A DNA stretch of 39,786 nt from Anammoximicrobium sp032229885. GTDB lineage: Bacteria; Planctomycetota; Planctomycetia; Pirellulales; Pirellulaceae. This document shows, piece by piece, positions 26,330 to 34,761 of the stretch (the first letter of the stretch is position 1; the number at the start of each line of letters is the position of its first letter). The notes under the pieces are model-generated. The model saw only the letters and a program-made list of their open reading frames with translations, was not told where the DNA came from and made no database searches. The DNA lies in contig JAVYAJ010000066.1 in NCBI GenBank assembly GCA_032229885.1, positions 1 through 39,786 on the forward strand, read 5' to 3'. Both the position numbers and the translations under genes were made by a program.

Positions 26330-26793
26330 GCGCACCGAGCGAACGGCGGCTACGCTTGCGTCCGGCGTGCGGCGTGCGACGTCCGACGCCCAGCGCCGAT
26401 GGCCGCGGCCAAATGTCGGCGGTATAATGGCCAGAGCGCGGCGTCGGAAAGCGGGCGAAACGCCTGGCGCATGGACTCGAGGCGAAACGTGTTCTCCGGC
26501 TCGGCTCGCCTCACGCAGAGACGGCTGTGGCGCCGCGGGTAAGGAACCCGCCTGGTGGCGACGGCGCGCGTGCGTGAGACCGTTTCCATGCTTCGAGAAC
26601 AAATCCCGTGGGGCGGGTTCGGGGGCAGGTGGACCGGCGCGTCACGCCATCGCGGCTCGCCCATTCGCGCGCCGCGTTCCGTCCGCCCTCAATCCGCAGA
26701 CCGTTTGGCTGGGACCAAGCGCGGTCACCCGCGACGTGTTTCCTCAGGCGGTCGAACAAACGCCGCCACGTTTTTTGTACAGGATACCTGGTG
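26330..26793. other. Intergenic region upstream of the DUF58 gene
   Basis: About 460 bp without a gene. A TATAAT (26423-26428) in the context GTATAATGGCC is a candidate -10 for the DUF58-transglutaminase unit, leaving a leader of about 360 nt. Long open frames here are by-products of high GC. Confidence 0.5.
26423..26428 (+). promoter_or_regulatory. Candidate -10 element upstream of DUF58 gene
   Basis: A perfect TATAAT with no clear -35 partner, and the same 11-base context as the PEBP -10 site (GTATAATGGCC). Distance to the start codon is long. Confidence 0.3.
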
Positions 26794-28005
26794 ATGCTCA
26801 ACCGCCGAACGGCCGTCCGTCGTCGAGTCACGGTGTGCCGCGAAGGCGTCTACTATATTCTCGTGTTGATATTCATCATCGGCGGCGCGACCGCCCGCGA
26901 TCTCAACCTGTTGTTCATCCTGGCGGGAATGATGGTCGGCCCGCTGCTGTTCAATTGGCGATTCGTGGTCCAGACGCTGCGCAACGTCTCGGTCTCGCGA
27001 CGTCTGCCGGACCGCATCTTTGCCGGGGAGCCGTTTCGGGTCGAGATCCGCGGCCAGAACGACCGACGGCGGTTGGGTTGTTGGATGCTGGCCGTCGAGG
27101 ATTGCGTCCAACCCGAGCGTCCGGCTCGCGAATCGAGCAAGCTGTCGTCCAAGCCCAACGCCGGTGTCATCCTCGGGCATATCGGGGCCGGTGGCTCGGG
27201 CGCCGCGGCCTATCAGGTCACGCTGCCTCGCCGCGGCCGCTATCGTTTTGGGCCGCTGTGGGTCTCGACCCGGTTTCCGATGGGGCTGGTCAAGGGCGCG
27301 ATGCGCTGCCGACAGTACGAGCGGGCGGTGGCGTGGCCGCGTCTGGGCCGTCTGTTGCCGGGGTGGCGCGAATTGCTGACCTCGCGTCACCTCGGTCACC
27401 ACACCGAGCACCACCAGCAGGGCCCGATGGATGGCGATTATTTCAGCTTGCGCGAATGGCGCTCGGGGGACAGCAAACGGTGGATCCACTGGCGAACCTC
27501 GGCCCGGCTGGGCACGCTGGCCGTGCGACAGTTCGAGCAACAACAGGACGAGACGCTCGCGCTGGTGCTGGATCTGTGGACGCCCGCCAAGCCGCGCGAC
27601 GAAGACCTACAGCGCGTCGAGGTGGCGGTCAGCTTGGCGGCCACGCTGGTCGACGAATTGGCGCGCCGCGGGCATGGCCGCCTGTCCTTTGCATTGGCCG
27701 CGCGCCAACCCGGACACTGGGAGGCGACCGCCGGCCCGCTGTTCGCGCGACAGATGTTCGAGCGATTGGCGATGGTCGAGGCGGCTTCGGACAACCATCT
27801 GGCCGAGGCGTTCAGTGCGGTGACCGCGGGCAATTCCACGGGGATCCGCGTGACGGTTATCAGCACGCGCAGCAACCGACCGGCGTCGGGAGGGCTGGAC
27901 GGCCTGTTCCCGCCGGGCCAGCGACGGCGTTCGCTGGCCGACGTGGTCTGGCTGGACGTGGGCACGGACGAGGCGCGACGCGTGTTTGCGTGGGACGAGC
28001 CATGA
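26794..28005 (+). CDS. DUF58 membrane protein
   Basis: A 403-residue protein from the ATG at 26794; a GTG one codon earlier is also possible, with AGGA upstream. Two N-terminal membrane helices (about 17-54) precede a beta-rich domain (FAGEPFRVEIRG, LPRRGRYRFGPLWVSTRFPMGL). The DUF58 signature YFSLREWRSGDSKRWIHWRTSARLGTL lies at about 215-240. A vWA-like region (ETLALVLDLWTP, VAVSLAATLVDEL) ends the chain. DUF58 proteins are usually encoded beside MoxR AAA ATPases and transglutaminases, and are thought to act in envelope assembly. The stop overlaps the transglutaminase start by 4 bp (ATGA), so translation is coupled. No MoxR gene is in the window. Confidence 0.92.
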   Translation: MLNRRTAVRRRVTVCREGVYYILVLIFIIGGATARDLNLLFILAGMMVGPLLFNWRFVVQTLRNVSVSRRLPDRIFAGEPFRVEIRGQNDRRRLGCWMLAVEDCVQPERPARESSKLSSKPNAGVILGHIGAGGSGAAAYQVTLPRRGRYRFGPLWVSTRFPMGLVKGAMRCRQYERAVAWPRLGRLLPGWRELLTSRHLGHHTEHHQQGPMDGDYFSLREWRSGDSKRWIHWRTSARLGTLAVRQFEQQQDETLALVLDLWTPAKPRDEDLQRVEVAVSLAATLVDELARRGHGRLSFALAARQPGHWEATAGPLFARQMFERLAMVEAASDNHLAEAFSAVTAGNSTGIRVTVISTRSNRPASGGLDGLFPPGQRRRSLADVVWLDVGTDEARRVFAWDEP

Positions 28006-30599
28006 AATTGGAACGGATCGTACAGGTGCACATCGCCGCGTTGGCGACCCTCGGCGCGGTGCTGCTGGGCATGGGCCAGCGCAGCCCCACGCCGGCCTTG
28101 TTGACCGGGTTTGCCGCCTTCACGTCGGTGATCTTTTCCGATGGGTTGAACTGGTTCTATCTCAACCGGCTCGTGGCGAATGTCATCGCTTTGCTGGCGC
28201 TGTTTTTCTCGCTGAACGATTTTTTTCAGACCGATATGCGAGCGCAACTGCTGGCGATCGGCAACCTGCTGGTCTATCTGCAGGTTCTCTTGTTCTATCA
28301 GCGAAAGAATCCGCGGCTGTACTGGCAGTTGACCGTCTTGAGCCTCCTGCAAGTCGTCGTGTCGGCGGCGCTGAGCGTGGGTCTCGAATTCGGGCTGGTG
28401 CTGATGTTGTACGCGGTGACGGCGTTTTCGTCGCTGGCCGTGCTGCACGTGCACCGCGAGTGCCTGCGCACGATCGAGTTCAGCGTTCGCAGCCGGATCT
28501 GGCATGGCGGCGAAAACTGGCTCGAATTCCTGACGGGCGATTTTCCCACGCTGACGGACGTGATCGACAAAGCAGGCGACTTCGCGCGGCCTGGGGACGA
28601 AGGGCCGGACGGAGGAAAACGCCGAGCCGCGGGCGGCGTCGCCCGGGGCAAGGCGGACGCGGCAGGGCGATCGGCCAAGACGAGCAGGTCTGCGCTGCGT
28701 CGCGAAGTGATCATTCGCCCGCTGGTGAGCCCCGCCAAGCTGGGACAGCAGGTATTGAGCAGCGGCCTGCTGAAGCAGAGCGCGATGATCGGCCTGTGTA
28801 CGCTGGTGTTTGCGTTCGTGCTGTTTTTCACGGCGCCCCGCCTGGACAGCTCGACGCGGCGCAGCTACCAGAACCGGGCGACGCGAGTGGTCGGGTTCAG
28901 CTCCGAGATCTCGCTAGACGGGATGTGCCGGATCCTGGAGAGCTCGGACAGCGTAATGCGGGCCAGCTTTCGCGACGCGGTCAGCGGCGAGCCTTATCGC
29001 GTCTACGGCGAGCCCTATTTCCGGGGCGCCATCCTGACGGAATACCGAACCGGGGCGACCGGAGCGGTCTGGCGCCAGCCGAGCAGTCGTCCGCTGACCG
29101 ATTCGTTCGAGGTTCGCGCCGCCGTCGCGTTGCGTCCGCTGCAGTCGCCGCCGTCCCACCGCGGCCTGGTACGGCAAGATGTCACTCTTCAGCCGCTCAA
29201 CGAGCCGGCTCTGTTTGCGATCTTTCCCGTCTATGCCAGCCCGCAGACGCCCGAGGATGTGCGGATGCACAGCCGTACCGAACAGTTGTTGTGCGGGACG
29301 ACTGCCGAGGAACGCGTGCGTGGCGAATACCGCTATGCCATCGTCACGACGGGCCTGCTGGGCGGCGTCCAGTTGGACGTGACCCCGCTGTCCGGACGAA
29401 CGACCGATCTCCTGGATCCCGAGTTGCTGGCTTTCGATGCAGAGCGATTTCCCACGCTGAAGGAGACGGCCGAAAACGTCATCGCGAGCCACCAAGTCGG
29501 AGCCGCGAGCCGCGCGGATATCGCCCGTGCGCTGCGCGACCATTTTCTGTATCCCGGCGCCTACAATTATTCGTTGGACCTCTCGCGGATCTTGCGTCGC
29601 CGCGAGGTCGACCCCATCGAAGATTTCGTGGCCAGCCATCATACGGGCCACTGTCAGTATTTTGCCAGCGCGCTGGTAATGATGCTTCGCAGCCAAGGCA
29701 TACCCGCGCGAATGGTGGTCGGCTTTCGCGGCGGCGAGTACAACTCGCTGGGCGATTATTACCATGTGCTCCAGCGCCATGCGCACGCCTGGGTCGAAGC
29801 CTATCTGCCGGCGGACGAAGCGCGAGCCGAGCTGCCGCCCGAGGCGCACTCGAGCGCGCTGGGCGGCTGGCTACGCCTGGATCCGACGCCCGGTTCGGAC
29901 ATCGACCGGGCTCGGCAGCTCCAGCAGGGCTGGATGGACGTCGTCGACGACGTGCTGGATTACGCGAGCACGGTGTGGACCGAATACATCCTGGGGCTGA
30001 CCGCGAAACGGCAACGCGAGTCGATTTATGAACCGGTGGCCAATCGCGCGACTCCCGAGACTTGGGCCACGACGCTCGCCCGGCTTCGCGGGCTGCGTCA
30101 GTGGCTGCGGGCCTGGATGGAACGCCTGTCGATGCTGGTGGGCATCGTGTTGGCCGCCGGATTGGCAATCGGGCTGATCTTCTTCGGACGCCGGTGGCTG
30201 ACCGTCGTGTCACAGAACGAACGACGGCGGCGATGGCGCTGGGGACGAAACCGCCAGTCGCCCGTCGCCGTGCGCCCGACGACACACCTTACGGTCCTGT
30301 TCTACCAGCGGCTCGAAGCGGCGCTCGGGCGGTTGCAGATCACCCGTGGCCGCGGCCAGACGCCGCGCGAGCTGGCATCTCGGGCGGCGCAGCGTCTGGC
30401 TGAGCTCGCGCCGCAGGCCGCCGTGGCGCTCGCCCCATCGCGGATCGTCGAGACCTTCTACCGCGTCCGGTTCGGCGCCGCCGAGCTGCCCGAGCCCGAA
30501 GGTCGCGCGGTCGAGAACGAACTGGCCCGACTAGAAGACGCCGTGCGCCAGATCATCGAGCGCCCGCCGGGCGAAGCGTCCAAACATCCGTCCCACTAG
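28002..30599 (+). CDS. Membrane transglutaminase-like protein (TgpA type)
   Basis: An 865-residue protein. The N-terminal third carries several membrane helices (DUF3488-like). After a Gly/Arg/Lys-rich cytoplasmic-looking insert (about 195-235) comes one more helix (LCTLVFAFVLFF) and a large exported region with the transglutaminase core. The catalytic triad is visible: Cys551 in GHCQYFASALVMMLRSQGIPAR, His595 in HAHAWVEAY, and Asp627 in WLRLDPTPG. A last helix (MLVGIVLAAGLAIGLIFF) leads to a DUF4129-like cytoplasmic tail (FYQRLEAALGRLQITRGRGQTPRELA). It is likely a protein-crosslinking or proteolytic enzyme in the periplasm, working with the DUF58 partner translated just before it. The frame is open far upstream, but that stretch is a shadow of the DUF58 gene. 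Confidence 0.93.
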   Translation: MKLERIVQVHIAALATLGAVLLGMGQRSPTPALLTGFAAFTSVIFSDGLNWFYLNRLVANVIALLALFFSLNDFFQTDMRAQLLAIGNLLVYLQVLLFYQRKNPRLYWQLTVLSLLQVVVSAALSVGLEFGLVLMLYAVTAFSSLAVLHVHRECLRTIEFSVRSRIWHGGENWLEFLTGDFPTLTDVIDKAGDFARPGDEGPDGGKRRAAGGVARGKADAAGRSAKTSRSALRREVIIRPLVSPAKLGQQVLSSGLLKQSAMIGLCTLVFAFVLFFTAPRLDSSTRRSYQNRATRVVGFSSEISLDGMCRILESSDSVMRASFRDAVSGEPYRVYGEPYFRGAILTEYRTGATGAVWRQPSSRPLTDSFEVRAAVALRPLQSPPSHRGLVRQDVTLQPLNEPALFAIFPVYASPQTPEDVRMHSRTEQLLCGTTAEERVRGEYRYAIVTTGLLGGVQLDVTPLSGRTTDLLDPELLAFDAERFPTLKETAENVIASHQVGAASRADIARALRDHFLYPGAYNYSLDLSRILRRREVDPIEDFVASHHTGHCQYFASALVMMLRSQGIPARMVVGFRGGEYNSLGDYYHVLQRHAHAWVEAYLPADEARAELPPEAHSSALGGWLRLDPTPGSDIDRARQLQQGWMDVVDDVLDYASTVWTEYILGLTAKRQRESIYEPVANRATPETWATTLARLRGLRQWLRAWMERLSMLVGIVLAAGLAIGLIFFGRRWLTVVSQNERRRRWRWGRNRQSPVAVRPTTHLTVLFYQRLEAALGRLQITRGRGQTPRELASRAAQRLAELAPQAAVALAPSRIVETFYRVRFGAAELPEPEGRAVENELARLEDAVRQIIERPPGEASKHPSH

Positions 30600-30670
30600 T
30601 CCCATGCACGGTTTGTTCCCAGCGCGCCTGGCTTTGCGGGCGCTAGCTCGCGTTAAGGCGAAATAGGATC

Positions 30671-30690
30671 GAGAGGACGTATCGTCTCTC
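30671..30690. terminator. Possible hairpin terminator between convergent genes
   Basis: GAGAGGACGTATCGTCTCTC can pair as GAGA/TCTC and GACG/CGTC with one bulged G and a TAT loop. It sits between the transglutaminase stop (plus) and the epimerase stop (minus). Only a weak T-run (TATTT) follows on the minus strand. Confidence 0.35.
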
Positions 30691-30698
30691 GCCCGGAC

Positions 30699-31685
30699 TC
30701 AGCGGCGACGCTTCACGTAGCCGTGTTCGACCAACCACTGCCAGGCATCTTCGACGGACTGGCGAAACGGACGGCGAGCGTAGCCCAGTTCGGCGACCGC
30801 GCGGTCGCTGCGGTAGTAGTGAAACTGGCTGGACACGCGAACACCGGCGGAATTGAGATCGGGCTCGCGGCCCGTGATCTTTCCCCACACATCGCCGCCA
30901 TAGCCGCCGATGATCCGCATCAGCGGACCGGCCGGAAACCACGGCTTACCGCCTCCGCCAATCTCGGCGAACAGACGCCACACGCGGTAATACGTCAAGT
31001 TCTCGCCGGCCAGGATGTATTGACGTCCCGTGGGCGCGTTGTCGCACGCGGCCAGCAGGGCGTCGACCACGTCGCGGACGTCGCAACAACTGAACCCGCC
31101 GGTCGGTGTGACGGGGGTAAAGCGGCTGACAACCTCGATCAACATCCGTCCGGAGGACGGCTTCCAATCCCACGGCCCGAGCATAAAGCCCGGGTTGACG
31201 ATCACCGCGTCCAGCCCACGGCCGAGATACTCCCGAACGACGGCTTCGGCTTCGCGTTTGGTGACCATATAGGTGCACGGGACGATCGGCGCCAGCGGCG
31301 TGTCTTCGTCGCCCGGCGGGCCGCCCCGATGCACGCCCAACGCGTTGACGCTGGACACATGCGTCAACCGAGCGCCGGCCTCGAGCGCGGCGGCGGCCAC
31401 GTGCCGCGTGCCTGCGACATTGATCGCCCGCTGGTCGTCGAGCTTGGTCCAGCCAAAATGGGCCACAGCCGCCGCATGCACGACCGCGGACACGCCTCGG
31501 CACGCCTGCCGAACCGCTTCGGCGTCCCGAATGTCGCCCCAGGCGCGCTCGACGTCCAGACCGTCGAGCGGTCGCGGATCCGAATCGCGGCGAATCAAGA
31601 CCCGCACCGCCCGGCCGCGTTCCAACAGCCGCCGCACGGTGTTGTTGCCAACCAGCCCCGTTGCCCCGGTGATCAAGTACGTCAT
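30699..31685 (-). CDS. Extended SDR NAD-dependent epimerase/dehydratase
   Basis: A 328-residue Rossmann enzyme acting on a sugar nucleotide or related alcohol. The start is the ATG at 31685 with GGGAGG upstream; a longer open frame to 32168 is non-coding. It shows the extended-SDR motifs: GATGLVG (7-13) for NAD(P), AAAVAHFG, Ser111-Ser112, and Tyr139-x3-Lys143 (YMVTK). The layout is close to dihydroflavonol-reductase-like and HpnA-like enzymes, so a hopanoid-linked sugar epimerase is one option, but no hopanoid gene is nearby. The C-terminal half (GGYGGDVWGKITGRE, ELGYARRPFRQSVEDAWQWL) is typical of the family. Confidence 0.9.
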   Translation of the reverse strand: MTYLITGATGLVGNNTVRRLLERGRAVRVLIRRDSDPRPLDGLDVERAWGDIRDAEAVRQACRGVSAVVHAAAVAHFGWTKLDDQRAINVAGTRHVAAAALEAGARLTHVSSVNALGVHRGGPPGDEDTPLAPIVPCTYMVTKREAEAVVREYLGRGLDAVIVNPGFMLGPWDWKPSSGRMLIEVVSRFTPVTPTGGFSCCDVRDVVDALLAACDNAPTGRQYILAGENLTYYRVWRLFAEIGGGGKPWFPAGPLMRIIGGYGGDVWGKITGREPDLNSAGVRVSSQFHYYRSDRAVAELGYARRPFRQSVEDAWQWLVEHGYVKRRR

Positions 31686-32019
31686 CCGTTGCCTCCCTGC
31701 CCGACAAGTTTCTTCGTCCGTCGATTCGACCGTCGAAACTAGCATAACGGCCGTCGCAGCCGTTACGTCTCGCCGCTCGGCACGCCCCGTTGCCATGCAC
31801 GGCTTGGGATGTATACCCGGCCCGACGCGCCCCCGCGACGCGCTGCGTGGGCCAGCGCGCTGTCGTGTTCTAATTTTTCGACTGGCCGCGGCCGCCGCGC
31901 GCCGGATTCTCTTTTTGGGTGGATGCAGCATCCTGCCGCCAGTCAGCCGTGCTCGCCGCGCGCGGGAGTCTCGGGATCGGGCGCGCTTGGCTACTGTGGT
32001 GTCGCGCCCTGAGGACGCC
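31686..32019. other. Intergenic region, M20 peptidase to epimerase
   Basis: About 330 bp between two minus-strand genes. It presumably contains the epimerase promoter. I see no gene or hairpin of note. Confidence 0.5.
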
Positions 32020-33216
32020 CTAGTTCCCGCTGGCCAAGCGGAACACGATCTCGGTCGCAGCGTGCAGTTGTTCGATGGCGACCCACTCGTCCGCCGTGTG
32101 CGCCTGGTCGATCGATCCGGGGCCGAAGACGACCGTCGGGATGCCCGCATCGGCGAAAGCCGGCGCATCGGTTCCGTAGGGCACGCCCACGCAACGCCCC
32201 GGCCTGCCCGCGCGGCGGATCGTTTCGCTCAGTCGGGCCGCGAGTGGTCCGTTCCGCTCGTCGGACAGCGCCCGTGAGATCATCAGCGGCGGTTCGTGCG
32301 CGATCCGCGGATCGTGAGCCAGCGCTTCACCGAGCGCATCGATCGCGTGCTGGCGCGCAGCGACAGGATCTTCGCCCGGCAAGACGCGGCGATCGATCTC
32401 GATCGTACAGGAATCGGGCACCGTGTTGACGCTGACTCCGCCGAAGATCCGTCCGACGCTCATCGTCGGATGTCCGACGCGCGAATGCTGGCCCAACGTG
32501 GGGACGACCTCGCGGGCGTATCGCTGTGCCGCCGCCAGCACGCCCGCCATTCGATAGATGGCGTTGTCGCCTGCCTCGGGCTGCGAGCTGTGCGCGGCGC
32601 GGCCGTGCGTCCGACAGCGCCAGCGGACGACGCCCTTGTGCGCGATGACGACCTCCAATTCGGTCGGCTCGGTGACGATCACCGCATCGGGAGGCCGCGG
32701 CAAGAACGGGGACGTGCCCGACCACAACTCGCCCATCCGCAGCGCGCCTTTGAAACCATGTTCTTCGTTTACCGAGCACGCCAGCACGACGGTGGGGCGG
32801 CCGTTCGGGCGTTGTTCGGCCAGCCGCGACAGCGCGGACAACAGACAGGCCATCCCACCCTTGATGTCGCAGGCGCCGCGGCCGTATACGCGGCCATCGC
32901 GAACCTCGGGTGTCCACGGAGCAATGGTCATCCCGTCGACCGGCACCGTATCCTGATGGACCTCGAACATCAGGATGGGGCCGCCGGCCTCGGGCGGCGT
33001 CGGGCCATCGATCCGGGCGAGGATATTGTCGCGCCGAGGCTCGATGGTCTGTCGCCGCCAGGGCCAACCGAGCCGTTCGAATACCGCCTGCAGGTAATCG
33101 GTGACTCGATATTCGTAATACTCCTCGCCGCTGACCTCGCGGCCCATCGGATTGACGCTGGGCAACCGGACCAGTTCGCACAGCGTTTCCACAACGTCCA
33201 AAGGCATCGTGTACAC
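32020..33216 (-). CDS. M20-family metallopeptidase/deacylase (ArgE/DapE/ACY1 type)
   Basis: A di-zinc amidohydrolase of about 398 residues. The start may be the GTG at 33216 or the ATG at 33207, which is better placed behind GCGGG. Numbering here uses the GTG. Metal ligands are visible: His87 in FEVHQDTVPV, Asp117 in GRGACDIKGG, the Glu151-Glu152 pair in VNEEHG (general base and ligand), a Glu in VTEPTE, and His373 in AHTADEWV. The dimerisation lid lies between about 190 and 300. It hydrolyses N-acyl amino acids or small peptides in the cytoplasm; sequence alone does not separate ArgE from DapE or succinyl-desuccinylase types. It is divergent from the MazG-like gene, 82 bp away. Confidence 0.92.
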   Translation of the reverse strand: MYTMPLDVVETLCELVRLPSVNPMGREVSGEEYYEYRVTDYLQAVFERLGWPWRRQTIEPRRDNILARIDGPTPPEAGGPILMFEVHQDTVPVDGMTIAPWTPEVRDGRVYGRGACDIKGGMACLLSALSRLAEQRPNGRPTVVLACSVNEEHGFKGALRMGELWSGTSPFLPRPPDAVIVTEPTELEVVIAHKGVVRWRCRTHGRAAHSSQPEAGDNAIYRMAGVLAAAQRYAREVVPTLGQHSRVGHPTMSVGRIFGGVSVNTVPDSCTIEIDRRVLPGEDPVAARQHAIDALGEALAHDPRIAHEPPLMISRALSDERNGPLAARLSETIRRAGRPGRCVGVPYGTDAPAFADAGIPTVVFGPGSIDQAHTADEWVAIEQLHAATEIVFRLASGN

Positions 33217-33229
33217 CCGCGGTTTGCGT

Positions 33230-33235
33230 TAGAAT
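33230..33235 (+). promoter_or_regulatory. Candidate -10 element for the MazG-like gene
   Basis: TAGAAT followed by GGG lies 64 bp before the ATG at 33299, in the short divergent region. No strong -35 box is visible, so confidence is low. Confidence 0.3.
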
Positions 33236-33298
33236 GGGCGTTTTGCCGCGCGGCCCGCTGCGGCTTTTTGCACCCAGGATTGTCAGGATAGTGTAGCG

Positions 33299-33667
33299 AT
33301 GAGCGACCAGAACACAACACTGGCAGACCTTCGCGCGATCGTCCGCCAGTTTGTGGACGAACGCGATTGGCGCCAGTTTCACTCGCCTAAAAACCTCTGC
33401 ATGGGTTTGGCCATCGAAGCGGCCGAGTTGATGGAGCACTTTCAGTGGATCGACTGCGAGTCATCGCGCACGATCCGCGACCAACCCGATGCGCTCGCCC
33501 AGGTGGGCGACGAACTGGCGGACGTGATCTGCTACGCCCTGGCGATGGCCAACGAATTGGACTTGGACGTCAGCCGCATCCTGCGAGACAAAATACACAA
33601 GAACGAACAAAAGTATCCCATCGAACAGTGCCGCGGGCGGTACCGGGCCGCGACCGACCGGCGTTGA
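33299..33667 (+). CDS. MazG-like nucleotide pyrophosphohydrolase
   Basis: A 122-residue all-alpha NTP pyrophosphatase of the MazG/RS21-C6 superfamily. The Mg2+-binding motif is complete: Glu40, Glu43-x2-Glu46 (IEAAELMEHFQW) and Glu72-x2-Asp75 (DELADVICYAL). The end KYPIEQCRGRY is typical of the dCTPase-like RS21-C6 branch. It probably clears non-canonical or excess dNTPs in the cytoplasm. The ATG at 33299 begins right after a weak ribosome site (AGGATAGTG). Length is normal for the single-domain form. The next gene is about 300 bp downstream. Confidence 0.93.
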   Translation: MSDQNTTLADLRAIVRQFVDERDWRQFHSPKNLCMGLAIEAAELMEHFQWIDCESSRTIRDQPDALAQVGDELADVICYALAMANELDLDVSRILRDKIHKNEQKYPIEQCRGRYRAATDRR

Positions 33668-33965
33668 ACTCGCGCCGAGGCCAAGCCTCGCTCGTGCGCG
33701 GCAAGCCACGGCCGGCGAACCGCTGGCGCCACCTGTTGCTTGATGGCCATGATTTTCATCCGCCGCGGATTCAGTTGGCGCATCGTCCGTTGCGTGTTAA
33801 GCTGGTTTCCATGCGCGATCGCGACGATGCCCGACGCGCTCGATCGACGATCGGCCAAAGGCGGACTGGAATCGAACCTTTGAGCTTCGAGGCCAGACGC
33901 TTTTCCGGAGCGTTGGAGTCCGACAACCCAACGCTGGGGCGAGACACTGGGTTTGGAGATTTCGG
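33668..33965. other. Intergenic region with hairpins and tRNA-like features
   Basis: About 300 bp upstream of the EEP gene. On the minus strand, 33861-33935 contains a T-loop-like GGTTCGATTCC (33868-33878), a perfect 5-bp/7-nt hairpin (33897-33913) with GGA at the anticodon position, and an overlapping 8-bp inverted repeat (33909-33916 with 33928-33935). It is not a complete tRNA; see findings. Confidence 0.35.
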
Positions 33966-34730
33966 ATGCATTTCCGGCTGTTGACGTACAACATTCACAA
34001 GGGGATCGGAGGAGTCGATCGCCGCTATCGGCCAGAACGAATCATCGAAGTGGTTACGCACTGCCAGCCCGACCTGGTGCTGCTTCAGGAAGTTGACGAT
34101 GGAGTGCCGCGGTCGAACGGGCATCGTCAAGTGGACCTGCTGGGCGACGCGCTCGGGTTGCCACATCGGGCTTATCAAGCCAACGTCGCGTTGAAGCAGG
34201 GGTGCTATGGAAACGCGATTCTGAGCCGCTTTCCGCTGTACGACATTCGCGATCTGGACCTTGCCATCCCGCTCAAGAAACGCCGCCGCGCGTTGATCGC
34301 CCACTGCCGTGTGCACGCCGACGGGCACGACCGAACGATGGTGGTGTTCAACTTTCATTTGGGTTTGGCCGGTTTTGAGCGAAACATCCAGTTGCGGCGA
34401 TTCCTGCGCAGCGACGTCTTGACGCATTCGCACCGTCGTACGCCCGTCGTCGCCGCCGGTGATTTCAACGATGTCTGGGGGACTCTCGGGCGACGGCAAC
34501 TCGCGTCCGTAGGGTTTCGCTCGGCGACGACCAAGATCAAGACGTTTCCGGCCGTTCTGCCGATGCGTCCACTCGATAGGATCTTTTTTCGAGGCGACCT
34601 CGAACTGCACCATACCTACGCCGCTCGGACGGCCATCGCGAAACAGGCATCGGACCATCTGCCGATGGTCGCCGACTTTCAACTGACCACTGGTTCCGAG
34701 TCTGCCTGCGATTGCCACTCGATGGGCTGA
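33966..34730 (+). CDS. Endonuclease/exonuclease/phosphatase-family hydrolase
   Basis: A 254-residue EEP-fold Mg2+-dependent phosphodiesterase. All family motifs occur in order: YNIHKG with Asn9, LQEVD with Glu42, GNAILSRFP, FNFHLG with His131, AGDFNDVW with Asp166 and Asn168, PLDRIFF with Asp204, and SDHLPMVADF with Asp230-His231. Substrates of the family range from DNA to inositol phosphates and lipids; the short form without a signal peptide resembles YbhP-like bacterial proteins. The ATG at 33966 is only weakly preceded by GGAG-like sequence. The DUF1080 gene follows after about 30 bp, suggesting co-transcription. Confidence 0.92.
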   Translation: MHFRLLTYNIHKGIGGVDRRYRPERIIEVVTHCQPDLVLLQEVDDGVPRSNGHRQVDLLGDALGLPHRAYQANVALKQGCYGNAILSRFPLYDIRDLDLAIPLKKRRRALIAHCRVHADGHDRTMVVFNFHLGLAGFERNIQLRRFLRSDVLTHSHRRTPVVAAGDFNDVWGTLGRRQLASVGFRSATTKIKTFPAVLPMRPLDRIFFRGDLELHHTYAARTAIAKQASDHLPMVADFQLTTGSESACDCHSMG

Positions 34731-34761
34731 GCGAAGGGATCGTTCTTTCGGAGACCGCGTG

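Noticed and set aside
26367..28001. 545 extra codons upstream of the transglutaminase ATG in the same frame
   Set aside because: Overlaps the DUF58 gene in another frame and is Arg/Pro-rich; the ATGA overlap at 28002-28005 gives the natural start.
33771..34718. 315-codon minus-strand frame
   Set aside because: Antisense to the EEP-family gene; no family-like motifs.
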